Source: Oreocharis arfaki
Taxonomy: Eukaryota; Chordata; Aves; Passeriformes; Paramythiidae
Direction of reading: 5' to 3'
NCBI GenBank assembly: GCA_013398015.1
Contig: VZRR01012436.1
Location: 372,001-436,000, forward strand
DNA: 64,000 bases
Numbering within the stretch: the first letter of the stretch is position 1; each line of letters opens with the position of its first letter. Shown piece by piece: positions 38,371-50,926 of this stretch. A program made the translations under genes and the position numbers. The notes beneath the pieces were generated by a model. The model did not search any database, had not been told where the DNA came from, and saw only the letters and a list, made by a program, of their open reading frames with translations.

Positions 38371-38396
38371 GCCTTCCAGCCAAGCCTTCCAGCTAA
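38371..38396. repeat. Tandem duplication, 13 bp x 2
   Basis: GCCTTCCAGCCAA followed directly by GCCTTCCAGCTAA. Confidence 0.85.
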
Positions 38397-41300
38397 GCCT
38401 GAAACTGGAGTTAGTCAGGGGATGAGGATGGAAAAGGAATAAGAAGAGAATTAAAAGCTTCTCAGAAGCAAATCTGAGCAGGAAGAAGCTGGGATGTTTG
38501 GAAGGCATTGCTCATCAAGGTGACTTTGCTGGGCTGAGTTTGCACTGTCCACAGCAGCGACTTAAATGCCACTTGCACAGTGACAACTTAGAGATGCCAA
38601 AGCTTCCCTTTGCCACTGCAGCGAGGGACTTCAAAATTCATCATGGGAGCTAATTCCAGGGAATGCAGGAGGCACCTCCAAGCCACAGCCCAGTGGAAGG
38701 AAGAGCAGAGTAAAGGAGGAGAAGGGCCCTGCTTGGCCCCCATCAATCCCTTGGGCACTGGGCTCTGTGTTGATTGGCTTTTCAGCCATGCTTTCCCTTC
38801 AGTCTTGGAGTTCACGCTCGATTTCCTGAGCTGTAAGGTTGTTTCCCTTCCTTTGCAAATCCCCTTGGAGCAAACAGCCACACGCTGGAAACAGGAGCAG
38901 GCTCCCTCTCTTTACCCTTTGCTTACAAAGTAAGTTCTTCAAATGCATTTGTCGTATTGTGTTCAGGCTAACAACCTGCTCCAGCAAAGAGAAGGGACTG
39001 GGAGGCCTTTCTGGGGGAGAAAATGGGGCGATTTATGGAATAATTATATAAAGACAGCGCCATCCTGTGTGTCTGTCGCCGTGATTTATTACAGTTACAC
39101 AGAAAATTGGCTGCTTGGACCATAAAAGACGGCTGCAGGCAAACCTGGACCCCTTTGCTTTCCTGTTTGCCACTCCACACACACAAACCCAATGAATTAA
39201 CTCAGCAAATTTGCAGTAATGACCCATCATTTCTATTTTAAAAGAGGTGCCAGAGCAAAGGTGCTGTGTAGAGCAGTTCCTCAGGCACAGCCACATTCAC
39301 TGTCCCTGCTGCTAAACCATGGGCTGGCTGTCGACACAGGAAACCTCTGCAACCCCCTGGCTCCTTTGCTGGTGTACAACAGGGTCTGGGGGCACTTTGT
39401 TCCGTTCCATTCCATTCAGGGTTACGTGGATCACTCTGAAGGATTTTTGCAGTACCTCTTGCCTCCCCTCTGGCTGTTGCACTTTTGATGTGCTCCTGCT
39501 GTTTTCCACCATCTTTCCATTCACTGCCCATAATTACCATTTTGCATTTGTCTATATCCAGCTGCATTTTCCATTTACCACTTCACTTAGCTGAAAAAAT
39601 TCCTTTTGTATCAGACCAGGTGGCTTCTACTGCTTTCCACACACAAATCTCCTTTGAGTTACTTCTGTTCATGCTAAAATAACTTTAGCAACCAAAGGTG
39701 CCATTAGCTGCAAGGGCAGGGACTCTGCTTAATAGAGGACCAGACAGGAGGAAAATTAACTTCCAGCTGCAAAGATGAGAGGATTTGGGCGTTTTCATTC
39801 CTCCTCAACACTTAAGACTGTAGGTCACCCAGGGCTGGAATTCATTCTTCCAGAGATGTTTCAACATGGGAAAATCTTCCAGCTGCTGTTGGACAGCTCT
39901 GCCAGCTCTATACCAACACTTACCAATATCTTTTTTCCATGGCTCCATGTTCATATCCGAACAGCCTCTGGTCCAACAGCTACAAGCTCACATATTTCTT
40001 CATTCCAAATCTCAGCAAGAGCTTGTAAAAGTTTATCCATGGGCAACCTGCAGCATATCCCACCCACACGGCCCCTCATGCAACTAAAGAACAGCCGCTG
40101 TTCAAAGGATGGGGTGCAGGGAGGCCACAACAGCATGGAAAAAAGGGGTTTACAGTGGGCCCTGGAAAAGGGGGTTGATCCTTAGCCCTTCCACAGTCCA
40201 CCATGGAGCCAGGAGAGTCTGAAGGTCCCCATGTCCTTCAGCTTCCGACGGCAGCTCCCACGCCACCCTTCACAGGGTGAAGTCCCTTGGGTTTGTGTGG
40301 GTTGTGCATCACAGTTGTACCTGGAACAGGCAGGCTAAAAGTAGTCTGGAACGAAAATAGCAACAGTGTACGGAAAAAACAAGCCACAGAATGACTAACA
40401 GATGATCCAACTCCCTGCAAAGCCTGGTGGGGAAGGTTATACCTTATGCTTTTCAAAACACAACTCCTCTCCAATAATTCCTGCTCATTGGTCGTTAAAC
40501 TGCTGCTGATCTTGCTGAAAGCAATATTAGTTGTTGCTGCTTCAGGCTGTGGGTTGACAATCATCAGCTTCTGTTCATCGAAAGAGTAAAGAAACATCTA
40601 TTTTAGCTAAAACAGAACTCATTTTTATCCTTCCTCCAGAGGAAAGTTCCTCACCGCCACTCTGTGCAGAGCAGCAGGCAGACCTCAGAGACCATAACTT
40701 GAAAGTCCACACCAAAATTAATTGTTTAATTATAAAATGCTTGGAAGAGGAAATAATTTGAGGTACAAATAGATTTTATTAAAAATAACTATATGCAGGA
40801 AGAGCAGGGACAGGTTTTATCCCAGCTGTGGTTCCAGACAGCATTTCAGGGTCATCATAGCAGGGTAGAGTAAAAGCCTGAACTAATTCAGAAATGGTTT
40901 TAAAAGGTATAAAATGGCTGAATTGCGTGGAAATGTTTAAATTTGTCCTTTGTTAATGGGGAAACTGCGTAATACAACCAACCTCCAGCAGAAGAGTCAG
41001 GTCTGGCCAATAAAGGATGAGAAACAAAATAGTTCTGTTTATAGAGGAAAAGTAACTTTTAATTCAGTACGGTTTCAAGCTGCATTGGAAAGGGTTGGGT
41101 TTCCTCATTGGACAACCTGTATATAAAAAGAGACAGCCATTTTAATTTAGTACAAGGTCATAGTATGGCTGCAAAGAAAAGTAAATCTTGGTGTGAAATA
41201 TGATTATGAAATTGGGATAATTGAAAACAATAATCCTGAAAATCATGTCTGAAAGCAAAACCAGCACAAGGGGCCGATCCCCCCATAGTGACACAGCACA

Positions 41301-42757
41301 GGTTTGAGGAGGAAATCTTCCCCCTGAGATGCTTTGCCCCCTGGAATTTAGGCTCTGCAGTGGCCTGGGGTGTGTTTGCATGTGTACGTGGGCATGAAGC
41401 TGCTCCAGCCAGAACAGAAGAGACAACCCAAGATGGGGAGGACACAGGTTGGGATCCTTCCAGGGCTGGAGAACATGCCCTGCTGGGATGGAAAGGCTCT
41501 GGGAATGTGTTTACTGCCCAAGGCCAGCAGCAGGGCTGGTGCTGCCTTTCCCGATCCCGACTGATGCAATACCCAGCCAGAGCCATGGACAGCTGCGGCA
41601 CAGGAATGGGAATTCCTCCCGACCCAGAGAGCGCACAGCAGGGAAGAGCATAATCTCCATGATTTACAGGCTGCAGCTCTAGTTTAAAATACATTAAACT
41701 CCAACTATTTAATTACTGGGCACTACCAAATCACAGAGACAGAGGAGTCAGTCACGTCTGCTAATGCCAACATTTATCATCCTATTTATCTACTCCAGCT
41801 TCTGAGACCCATATCGAATCACTTCCCTGTATTAGCTAATAACGGATGAGTTTATTCCTCGTACCTCTGGGCGGCCCTCGATGGATATTATCGCACTGCT
41901 GGCAGCACACATCCACCTAGGGAGAGATAAACTGGTTTAGAGCATATAAAGAATCGTAATCACCAGCCAAAACTCAAATCCAAATCAAAGCCTTTTTCCC
42001 TGCTGCCTCCTGCCCCCAGATACTAATTCTCACCAGAGAGTAAATGCAAACAGTGCTCAGCCTCTCTCTGGCTGAAAGGCTGAAAACCTCCTGATACTTC
42101 TGAGAAATCATTAAATAGCTGCATTTTATGGTTACAGACACAGAAAAATGAAGTGGCTGGCTAAGAGTGGGGGAGCTCCAGCAACACGCCCCTCTCCTGC
42201 TCACCTGCATAGGAAGAGCAAAAATGAGCTGGTACAGGCATGAAGACAGAATGCCCATGGAAGAAAAATCAGTAGGTGAAGCAAATTTATCCATGGAAAC
42301 ATACTGGGTGTTCAAGAAACAGCGAGAGGAGAGTGAGAAACTGCCAGGTGCTCAGCAAAGCTGCTCCTTGTGCTCAGTCTGTTCCCTGTAAAGTCCTGAT
42401 CAACCCAGCATGATATTCCTCTGTCTAATTTTCCCACTGGAAATGCTATGCTTTTCATTTTGCTTGCTTATGCTGCTTTTCATAACGAAAACAAGTTTAA
42501 ATTGCTCTATTTGGAAACTTTCAGCAGTCTTATTTTCAGAAGAAATACTGAGCATCCTCTCAGCTTTACACAGTTGTCTCTCCTTAAGCTGAGCATGAAG
42601 AGGGAAAAAAAGAGGCTTTTTCCTCTTCCCATAGAATCCAAAAAAAGCATAATAAAGCATATATATTTTTATTCCATGGCAGGTTTTGTTGCTGCTGCTT
42701 TTACTGACATCACTGTGATGGTTATCTCATTATTGCTTATTTATTACAGCCTGTCAT

Positions 42758-42796
42758 AAATATATACATATATACATATATATAGATATATATAAA
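42758..42796. repeat. (TA)n/(TATACA)n microsatellite
   Basis: Alternating TATA/CATA/GATA units; AT-rich simple repeat. Confidence 0.9.
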
Positions 42797-43189
42797 ATCT
42801 GGTGGTCGATTATTAACCCCATCATCCTCTAGCTAATTCTATTAGCCAAGCAGGTAATCCTGCCTTTTGATGTTTGAAAAACCTGAATACGCTGAGCTCT
42901 GACTGAGCGGTCGTTATGGAAAAGGCAGCTACATAAGAAACAGAGAACTGCAGGGAAATCAGGGAAATTATCTGTGGATCTTCACAAAGTCCCCTGGAAG
43001 AGTTCAGACATGGAGCTGTCTTAATTGATAGCATGGCCACTTAGGGGACCAGTATCCATAGAAACTCCAGGGCCTTGACAAGATGACAAACAACGCCGCG
43101 AGTGCCTAATAATAGCAGGAATAATGAGGTGTGGCCAAAAAAACTCAACAACAACAAGCCAGGCATCTCATGGTATCGAATGGGTGGGC

Positions 43190-43720
43190 CCAGCTATGAA
43201 AGCCTGGCAGATCTCCGTGACGGCGGAAGGGAGGCGAAGCACAACTGGAGGAGAGAAAAAAAAGAGTTGCCAAAGCCGGATGGGATTCCAGTCCCAGGGA
43301 AAAGCCTCGCGGCAGACAGTGCCACTGGGGGTGCCGCTATGGGGCTCTGCTCTCCGTGTACATCGGCCATAAACTGGGAGCCGCATCACTGGGAGCATCT
43401 CACAGAAGCCTGGTCATGTTTTGGAAAAGTCACCCCGTGGCCTGGCCTTGGGGACGGTGTTTTGGCCACCGTGGACGTCCAGCCAGGCTGGGACCCGGGG
43501 AGCCCTTGGGAACCGCGGCGGGTGGTCTCAGCCCCTTTTCAGAGCCTCTCGCCCAGCTTTAATCACCTCTTGACCCAAGCTCGGCTCTTCCTGTGCCACT
43601 CGCGGCACAACTTTCCCAGGCGCGCGGCGCCGGAGCCCGGCCCTCGCCCGCCGCTCGGGGCTGCGCGCACGCCGCTCCCGGGGCGCATTGTACCACCGCT
43701 CCTCATTGTTCGGGGAGCCT
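43190..43720. promoter_or_regulatory. Isolated GC/CpG-rich patch in intergenic DNA
   Basis: Sharp rise of GC and CpG between AT-rich flanks, densest at 43600-43690 (GCGCGGCGCC, CTGCGCGCACGCCGC). A 206-codon plus-strand frame (43102-43722) spans it, but it is explained by GC bias and stop depletion, without domain or splice evidence. It may be an orphan CpG island, an enhancer or an unannotated noncoding promoter. Confidence 0.45.
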
Positions 43721-43756
43721 GACCTTTTTCTTAATTAGCTTAAAACCGCACAATAA

Positions 43757-43812
43757 AAAAAATCTAAAAAGGGAAAAAAAGGAAGGAAAAAAAAATAGAA
43801 GGAAAAAAAACC
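43757..43812. repeat. A/G-rich low-complexity tract
   Basis: Plus-strand purine-rich run (AAAAAAGGAAGGAAAAAAAA type) bordering the GC-rich patch. Confidence 0.9.
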
Positions 43813-43849
43813 CTCGGTAAAAGCCAGTCGCAAATCAAAAGAGGCAACA

Positions 43850-44050
43850 GTGAGAGCAAGCAATGTGTCACCACAAGTGTCCGAGTCAATGGAAACCTTG
43901 TTAGGTGGGGAACAAGGGTCTGCGCTAACAAGCTCTTATCTGTGTTTTTGTTTTCTATTGAAGGTGCATGTCATTAGGAGGAGTGTTAACAAGAGCTCTC
44001 AATAGCTTCATATGGCCAATGGCCTCTGAATATTCATGAAGGTGTGAACA
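43850..44050. promoter_or_regulatory. Candidate enhancer-like block
   Basis: Repeat-free block with GTGTCACCACAAGTGTCC, GCTCTTATCTGTG (GATA-type), TCATATGGCCAATGGCC (E-box and CCAAT core), GAATATTCATGAA (palindromic) and AGGTGTGAA at about 44040-44048, which matches the T-box half-site. It sits directly beside the GC-rich patch. Confidence 0.3.
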
Positions 44051-44548
44051 GAATGTGGGAAAGCGGCGGAAGAAAAGGCAAGAAAAGCGGCAAGAGGGCT
44101 GATTGTGCCGGGAAGAAAGGAGCCGGGGCTCTGTGGGAAAAAGGGATCCTGAATCCCTCAAACAAGAGCGTATTCCCTAGGCAAAACCTGTCCTTCAAAC
44201 TGTGGGATGGTATTGATGGAGCCAAGGAGGTGGGATTTTTCTGAGCAGCGCTGGCAGGGAACCAGCTTCTGGCATTTGAGGTGACAGTGCCCAGGCTTTT
44301 TTAAAACTAAAATCACAACAACCACTGGCACCTGTTTTTGGAGATGTGCAACCCTCTCTTCAGGCTTATTGGATCACAGGAGCAATCCAGAAGGTGGTTT
44401 TTGCTGGATGCCGGGTATTGAAATGGGGGTGAACTCACAAGGGGATGGAGAAGACTGGAGGCAAAGGAGCAAGTCTGGATTGTGCTCCAGCACTGCCGTA
44501 CTCATCATGCCGAGGGGAACAACTCATCTACATCCAGACAAAATCAAG

Positions 44549-44785
44549 GAATCACAGAATCAGAGACTCTTTTGTTTGGAAGGAACTGTAGACATCATCT
44601 CATTCCATGCCCCTGCCTTGGGCAGGGACACCTTCCCAGGTTGCTCTAAGTCCATCCAACCCGACCTTGAACACTTCCAGGGATGGGGCAGCCACAGCTT
44701 CTCTGAGCATCTCCATGGCCTCCTCTGGACTCAGTCCACATCCTTGTGATGCTGGAAGCCCCAGTCAGACACTGCATACCTGCTG
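44549..44785 (-). mobile_element. CR1 LINE 3' fragment with internal deletion
   Basis: The plus strand reads AATCACAGAATCAGAGACTC, then TGGAAGGAACTGTAGACATC, CCCTGCCTTGGGCAGGGACA and CTTCCAGGGATGGGGCAGCC: antisense CR1 3' end. It then jumps to CATGGCCTCCTCTGGACTC and GCCCCAGTCAGACACTGCA, which belong several hundred bases further 5' in CR1, so an internal deletion is likely near 44705. Confidence 0.88.
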
Positions 44786-47700
44786 CCCAGCACCTGCCTC
44801 CCCTCCTGCACCTCCCTGCATCCCCAGCCTTAGAGAAATCCCTCATTTACCTCTGGCAAGAGCCCAGCAGGGCTTCCAGGGGGCAGGAAGGATAAGGAAA
44901 GATGCTTTTCCTATACACCACCTCTGTAGGCTGTGCAGCCGCTGCTTCTGCTCCGTCATGGGGCCAGGGATTTCAGCTGGGCTGGTTTAACACAGAGCTC
45001 TTGCTCTGCTCATTTTGGAGCAAAATTATACTGCAGAGTTGCCTCTTCTTGAAAGGCTCCAATCTCGCATGTCACTGCCAGATAAATAGTTTTCATTCAA
45101 CAAATCAATGAATAGAAACAAAGTACAGTAAAATAATGTCAAGTCATTTCACTGATAACGACAGCTGCTGGGCTGCACGGAGACAGGGAGAGCAGGAGGG
45201 GGTGTGGGGGAATAGATTAAAAAATGTAAAAAGCAATGAATCACAGCTGGGGGGAAAATCATAAAACCACAAGCCACTGCAGCTCCCACACAAACGTACA
45301 TGGTATTTACTCATCTATTTCTAACGAAATTGCAAGTAGAATAGAAAGGAGAAGAGGGAGGGCAATGGTGAAAGCAAATTGTTCAAACTATCTTTGTTGG
45401 AAAAGCAAAAGGGCTTTTCTTCCAGCAGAAAGCAAACAGCATGGCTCCAAGAGCTGAGGGAGGGGATGCAGTCTCAGCCCTGCACCGCCACTCCTTCCTC
45501 CCACAGGTTCCTACCTCGCTGCTTCTGGGTCATCATCTCCTTGCTGCTGGTTTTGCCTTGGAGCAGTCTGTTGCTGTTTGCTTTTAAGAGAGGAAATCCT
45601 GGGGAAATCCCTGGAAAACGTACAGCCCTGTAGGGCCAGTTTGGTGGTGTTGCGTGCCTGTACTGAAGAGCTTGATTGAACAAGTACTGGTTCTCCATAA
45701 GTCTGTTGGCAGGAGCAGTCTGGAAAATTATTATCCTGAGAAAAGATTGATGCTGGGGAGGAAAACACAGGCTCTTAATCCCAGCTGCCATTTGCAGTTT
45801 TGTTATTAATCCCATAAGATGAAGAGAGGGTTAATTGTGCCCAGGCCCTAAATTCTTCCAGGAAAGATTTTCCTGTTATCCTGTCCCAGACCAACACTAA
45901 ACACTAAACTAGTGACCCAAAACACTAAAAACATACCATGACTTTAGCCTGAAAGGACTTTGCTAAATCTTTGCTCCTTTCTCTCAGGTCTCAGAAGCCT
46001 CCATGGATGCACACAAAGGACTGCAAACTGGGAACCTCGTATAGAAACAGGGCAGAGCACAGGCCAGTGCTTCCCCCCCTCCAGAACGGGGTGCTTCTCT
46101 GTGGGTGAAAAATCAGAAATGAGTAAAAATATGAATTGTATCTGCCTTGAGCCCCCCCCTCCCCCCAAACCTTCTGGGATAGCACTGCATGGGACTGGGG
46201 TGCCTGCAAAGCCCATTCTGCTGAGACGGACAAACAGGAGGTGTTCGTACAGGTGACTGTATGAAGGGACATGTCTCCTCTTGCACCGTCCATTCCATTC
46301 ACACAGGTTCCTCTGCAGGGGCACCAGGGTCACCTCCTTCCCTGTGGCACTTGTCCCACCTTGTCGAGGCTGTGTCTTGCAGTCTCCGATGCGACAGCTC
46401 CGGCTGGTGGCAGCCAAGGGCTGCTAACAGCATTCACATGGAAACACTCAGGAGAGGGAACATCGCTGTGCCAGAGAAATGCCGGATTTTCCTGATGGTA
46501 TCCATCTCCCAAACCACAAGGGACAGGAAACACGGCAGATGCTTTTGCGGAACACCCGATGTGCATCAAACACACATCACTGCTGCTTTCCACAGCGCAA
46601 CGAGGGCAGAGATTTAATTACACACAAGCTCTCCTAAATCAAGGAGAGAGACAGTTGAAAATAGGGTGGAAAAAAACCCAACATTTAATTCAATTTATTT
46701 AGCAGCATCTTTATTGCAACAAAGGTTTTGTAATAAAACGCAGCAAAACTAATGTCTCCACTTTACATGATTAAAAGCCATGGAGCTCAGGAGGGGGGAG
46801 GGGGGAGCCCAATAAACCCACTGGAGTGAGACATGCAATTTTGTTAACGCAAACAGCAGGCACTTCATGTTCTCAAATTAAACACCTGAACTTCTACTGC
46901 ACAGAACAGCCAAGTAAAAACCACAGGAAGAGCTCTCTTCCCCTTCCAAAGGGGCACACAGAAAGTCTCTGCAGGGTTCTGGCACTCAAGTGAACAGGCA
47001 GCCCAGGGCAGGGGCCTCACCTGGCCGGTGTCTCACTTACTTAGACTCTCGGCAGAGGTTGGGTGTCACGGCAGCAGTGGAAGAGCCGGACACACGGACA
47101 CACAGAGCAGGAACACAACCCACTTCTCGTGGCAGGGAATATGGGTTGGAACTCGGAGTATTAGAATTCTCCGTCATTTCCTACCCAGGTTCAGACGCAG
47201 GTGCTCCAGGGTTAAAGCATTACTACACCATCCCACTTGGAAAGTTTTCCATAGCCTATTTCCAAATGCCACTAGTCAGTAGGGAATGCATTTTCCATTC
47301 TAATATAATGAAGTTAGTTATTTTCAAAGCTTTGCTTGGTGCTTTGAGCTCATTTTTCCAGTGAGTTTGTAAAAATTAAGCAGTTCTGGGTAGATACGAA
47401 TTTTACTGTGTTCTGAATAAAAAGATCATTGAGAACAATGGGAGGTGGGGGTGAAACCCAACAGCTTTGCACATCCCACACTCACAAGGCATCACTGGAA
47501 GCTGCATTAAAATGGGGTGAAAGAATGCGCTTTCACCAGGAACAAGCACAACCAATCCCAACCACCTCAAAAGAGAGGAAACTGCTGACACCAACACACA
47601 ACTTCGGTATCTCAGCACTCAGATCCCCATATTTCATTTATATTCTTAAGCATATGAAAACATTCATCTCAAAGACACCTGTGCAACTGACTACCCACCA

Positions 47701-50594
47701 TGCAAGGAAGGCTCAGCCCTGCTCCTGTTCAGAGCAGGGCTCCTGCCGGGCACAACACCCCTGGAAGGCAGAGGGGCCTCCAGAGGGACATAACAACCTC
47801 TAGTTTGGGAGCCACAGCAAAGGCTCCTCCTCACACCTTTTTGCTCCACAACCTCCCCTGCTCCCCCAGGATCTCACTAGTTCTGTTCAAAACTCACATT
47901 AACCAAGAGATTTTTTAACATGTGGGAAGTGACGAAGTATAATCCCAAATATCAAACAGGCTGGAAACCCCCTCGAGTGACACACCCATCTCCAGGACTG
48001 TAAGGTACAGCCTTGTCCTGGTCCTTGGCCAGACCAACACTTCACCATATAAGGTGCAGGAATACTACTCCCCCCCAAAAAAACCGATGCAAAGTCCCTC
48101 AGCACTAACACCCTCCTACCTCTGCAGTCTCGATTGCAATGGGGTTTTGCCTTTCTTCACTGAGAATTTATGTGGAATCAGACTTCATCTAAGGCATCTC
48201 TTTAGCAAGAACTACAAAACTCTAGTGATAAATCCTTCCAGCACTTCCACAAGATAAGAGAGCACGGAGTCTTAAAGTGCTTAACTACAGTAAAAACAAA
48301 AGAAAATGTTAGGAAAGAAAGAATCCATAATTTATGTTGCAAAACAGAGCAGTTACAGTATGTTGTACTTTAATAGCTTTTTGATGTATATATTTAAAAT
48401 GGTGGAAGGATGCATTACTAAGAATTATATGTCAGCACTTGTAATCACATCCTGCCTCAAATCCAAACCCAGCCTGGTTTACTCACGTAACGTTTAGTTC
48501 TTCAGTTCCGAAAAAACCCATTGTTTGATGAAGGCCATTTTTGTTCTGTTTTTTAAACAAAAGGATCAATTTAGTCTTAAAAATCATATACATTTACATT
48601 CAAGGGTAATCACCTCTAGAAAAAGGACAAAAACACCCCAAAAAAGCAAGTTAATTTAATATTGAACAAAATATAAACAACCTTGGAAAAGGTGAATACT
48701 ATCCATGGGTAATTTTATACATATATGTATATATGAACAGATATAGATATATGTATATATAATACAGCATAAAACACGTTGGGAACACAATGGAATTCCA
48801 GAGGAACAGCTTATTTTTGTCTCTACCCACTGCTGTGTTGCACATGTACTCCTCTCTCGGTGCTGACTCTAACACAGTCCCCAAGGATGCTGCCTTTGCT
48901 TCAGCTACAATTAACTGCTAAGAGAAGACATTCCTGGAGCTGGGCTCCTTCCGTGCCACGCCCTTCCCAAAATCAACCCGTCTTTGACCTGCTAATGGTG
49001 TTTTAACTGATCCACTTGTAACCACTGTGATCTGAAAACCAACAAACAGCCCGAACCAAGGCTCCCCACTGCGGAGGAAATACTCCCTGCACGCCTGTTG
49101 GCTTTGGCTCCTTTGTGTATCCCAAAAATCAGATCCTGTTCTCACACGCGGCTTTTACAACCGCGTAACTGCCCCAGCTCCCCTCGCTTTGGTGCACATG
49201 CCCAGCAGTTTAACTGAAAAACGATGCGGTTTGATCCGATACAGCCAGACTCTGTTAAATCCCAGAGTTCTGGGATCAAGCTGAACAGTACAAAATCAAG
49301 GAAAGTACAAGGTTACAACACGTGGAGTTCTAAGGCGTAAACACTGAGAGTGATTCCAGATTTTCAGCAGATGAAAAGAAAATCATGCTCTGCTTCTCTC
49401 TAGCACCAAAACAGAAAGAAAAGGAAGTTCTTGGGTTTTTAAGAAAACCGTTAAAACTTATCAGAGTCCCAGAGGCAAGTCCCAAGGGGAGAATATTCTG
49501 GATTAAAGAGAATAATTTTCTATGGATTTCTATCCTAAATTACCTGTTCCCAGTTAAAAGTGCCTTCACACACTTAGGCTTTTCAGCCAAGCCTGCTGCT
49601 TAGTTAAAACCTCAGTAGCAAAAACACAACTGGGACTGCCATTCCTTGAGGGTTACCTGAAGCTGTACAGAAGGGGGTTCTCAAAGACAGCATCGTCAGC
49701 ATCACCATCATCATGCACAGTAGTGCTAGAAAGGACCCAAGAACAGGGGACTGGCCAGGGCATGAGCCTGGGAAATAGCCCCTCACACATGAGGAAATTC
49801 AACAGAACAGTTCATATTGCCTCACATGTAAGGTCTCCCCACACATCCTCTGCAGACCTTGGAATTAGAGTATTGAATTTCTATATTGTAACAGGATGCA
49901 TATGCCTATATCATGCTGATGTGAGGGTAAGGAAGGAGTATTGCAAATCCAGCTCCAGAGTGAACATCAGGGAAAAATCTCAACGGGATGCACTTCGAAG
50001 CTTGTTTGAAAGATTACAGTTTCAGCTTTTTAACTTAAGTTAGTTTGCACCTCAGAATAAAAGATTGTTATGCCCATATCACAGTAAAGTATCAATTCAC
50101 TTCTCCACTGAAATCAAGTACAATCAGGATAGGTTCTCAAGCTGCTGGAAGAAAAGAGAATGATTTATCCTAGGGGAGAAGGAATCAAAGAACCTGGCAT
50201 CAACTGATCTGAATCCAAACTTTAAATATATTAAGAGGCAGCTTAAAAGTCTTTCTTCTTAAAAAACAATTAACATCTAGACGAGGGATGTGTCCAACTT
50301 GTGACCAGCTTCTAAGGAGTGAGACACATCCCTTTCACGAAGCATAAAAGCTATATGATAGCATTTAAAATTAATAAAAGTTGTAACCATTCAGGTAAAC
50401 TCTTGCTGTGTAGTGAGTAAATCATCCAGTATTATGTAATAAGATACCAAGGAACACACTGTAAAAATACATCAATTATGACATAATGCTTTTAAAAAGT
50501 GAAGATCTGGTGCTGTAGAAGTATGTTATTTTCAGTTTCAGCTCGTCCCCCAAGAGAACACCCATGGTACTGTATTATACCACAGACATTGGAT
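44786..50594. other. Intergenic or distal DPP8 3' flank; no gene recognised
   Basis: Unique AT-rich sequence up to the DPP8 3' UTR. An AT microsatellite lies at 48717-48762. A minus-strand AATAAA at 46710-46715 could mark a long alternative DPP8 3' end, but no transcript evidence exists here. Open frames lack domains. Confidence 0.55.
48717..48762. repeat. (TA)n-rich microsatellite
   Basis: ATATATGTATATATG-type units with interruptions, partly palindromic. Confidence 0.9.
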
Positions 50595-50803
50595 TTTATT
50601 TACAGCTTAAACTTAGAGTTATTAGATCACCGTACTTTAATTTCCTGTATGGCACCAAATTTACTTTTAAAAAAGTGTCTGTGAGGGTGTGTACGAGTGC
50701 GTACATGTGGCAGGCACCAGAAAGCAATGTTCCATCCTATTTTCTCTAATTTCCTACACCTCCCTGTCCGGAGAGCAGCCATGGAACACAGTTCTGAGGT
50801 CAG
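50595..50803 (-). other. DPP8: Probable start of the DPP8 3' UTR with a candidate poly(A) signal
   Basis: Downstream of the stop, the first AATAAA on the minus strand lies at 50595-50600, about 200 nt past the TGA. An ATTAAA variant lies close by near 50636. The true 3' end may be further left: another minus-strand AATAAA occurs at 46710-46715. Without transcript reads the end is uncertain. Confidence 0.45.
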
Positions 50804-50926
50804 TCACATGGCCTTCATGGCAGCAATGCGAGAGCCCAGGTTCTCCTGCAGGTAATACAGCAGGTGCAGTTCGTAGTGCTCCCCCGACTCAGGGACCCTG
50901 ATGCTGTGTCTCTCCTGAGGGTAGAT
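50804..50926 (-). CDS. DPP8: DPP8 last exon (15th of 15): catalytic histidine and stop
   Basis: Encodes IYPQERHSIRVPESGEHYEL, then HLLYYLQENLGSRIAAMKAM and TGA. The triad His codon CAC is at 50906-50908. The extension after YLQENL distinguishes DPP8 from DPP9, which ends near that point. Acceptor ATTTTACATTTCAG|ATC. Confidence 0.98.
   Translation of the reverse strand: MYPQERHSIRVPESGEHYELHLLYYLQENLGSRIAAMKAM

Larger units (their letters stand above)
34625..43100. other. Intergenic; motif-dense blocks, no gene recognised
   Basis: Unique sequence with no repeats of note apart from a 13-bp duplication at 38371-38396 and AT microsatellites at 42758-42796. Blocks at 35870-35960, 36180-36420 and 37920-38095 are rich in homeodomain, SOX and TCF-like words. 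Open frames, including a 178-codon minus-strand frame at 41158-41694, show no domain. Confidence 0.55.

Noticed and set aside
41158..41694. 178-codon minus-strand ORF
   Set aside because: No domain, no nearby promoter or splice context, and an equally open opposite strand; consistent with chance.
43102..43722. 206-codon plus-strand ORF
   Set aside because: Spans a GC-rich patch where stops are depleted. It has no domain, no splice structure and a composition that changes abruptly along the frame.
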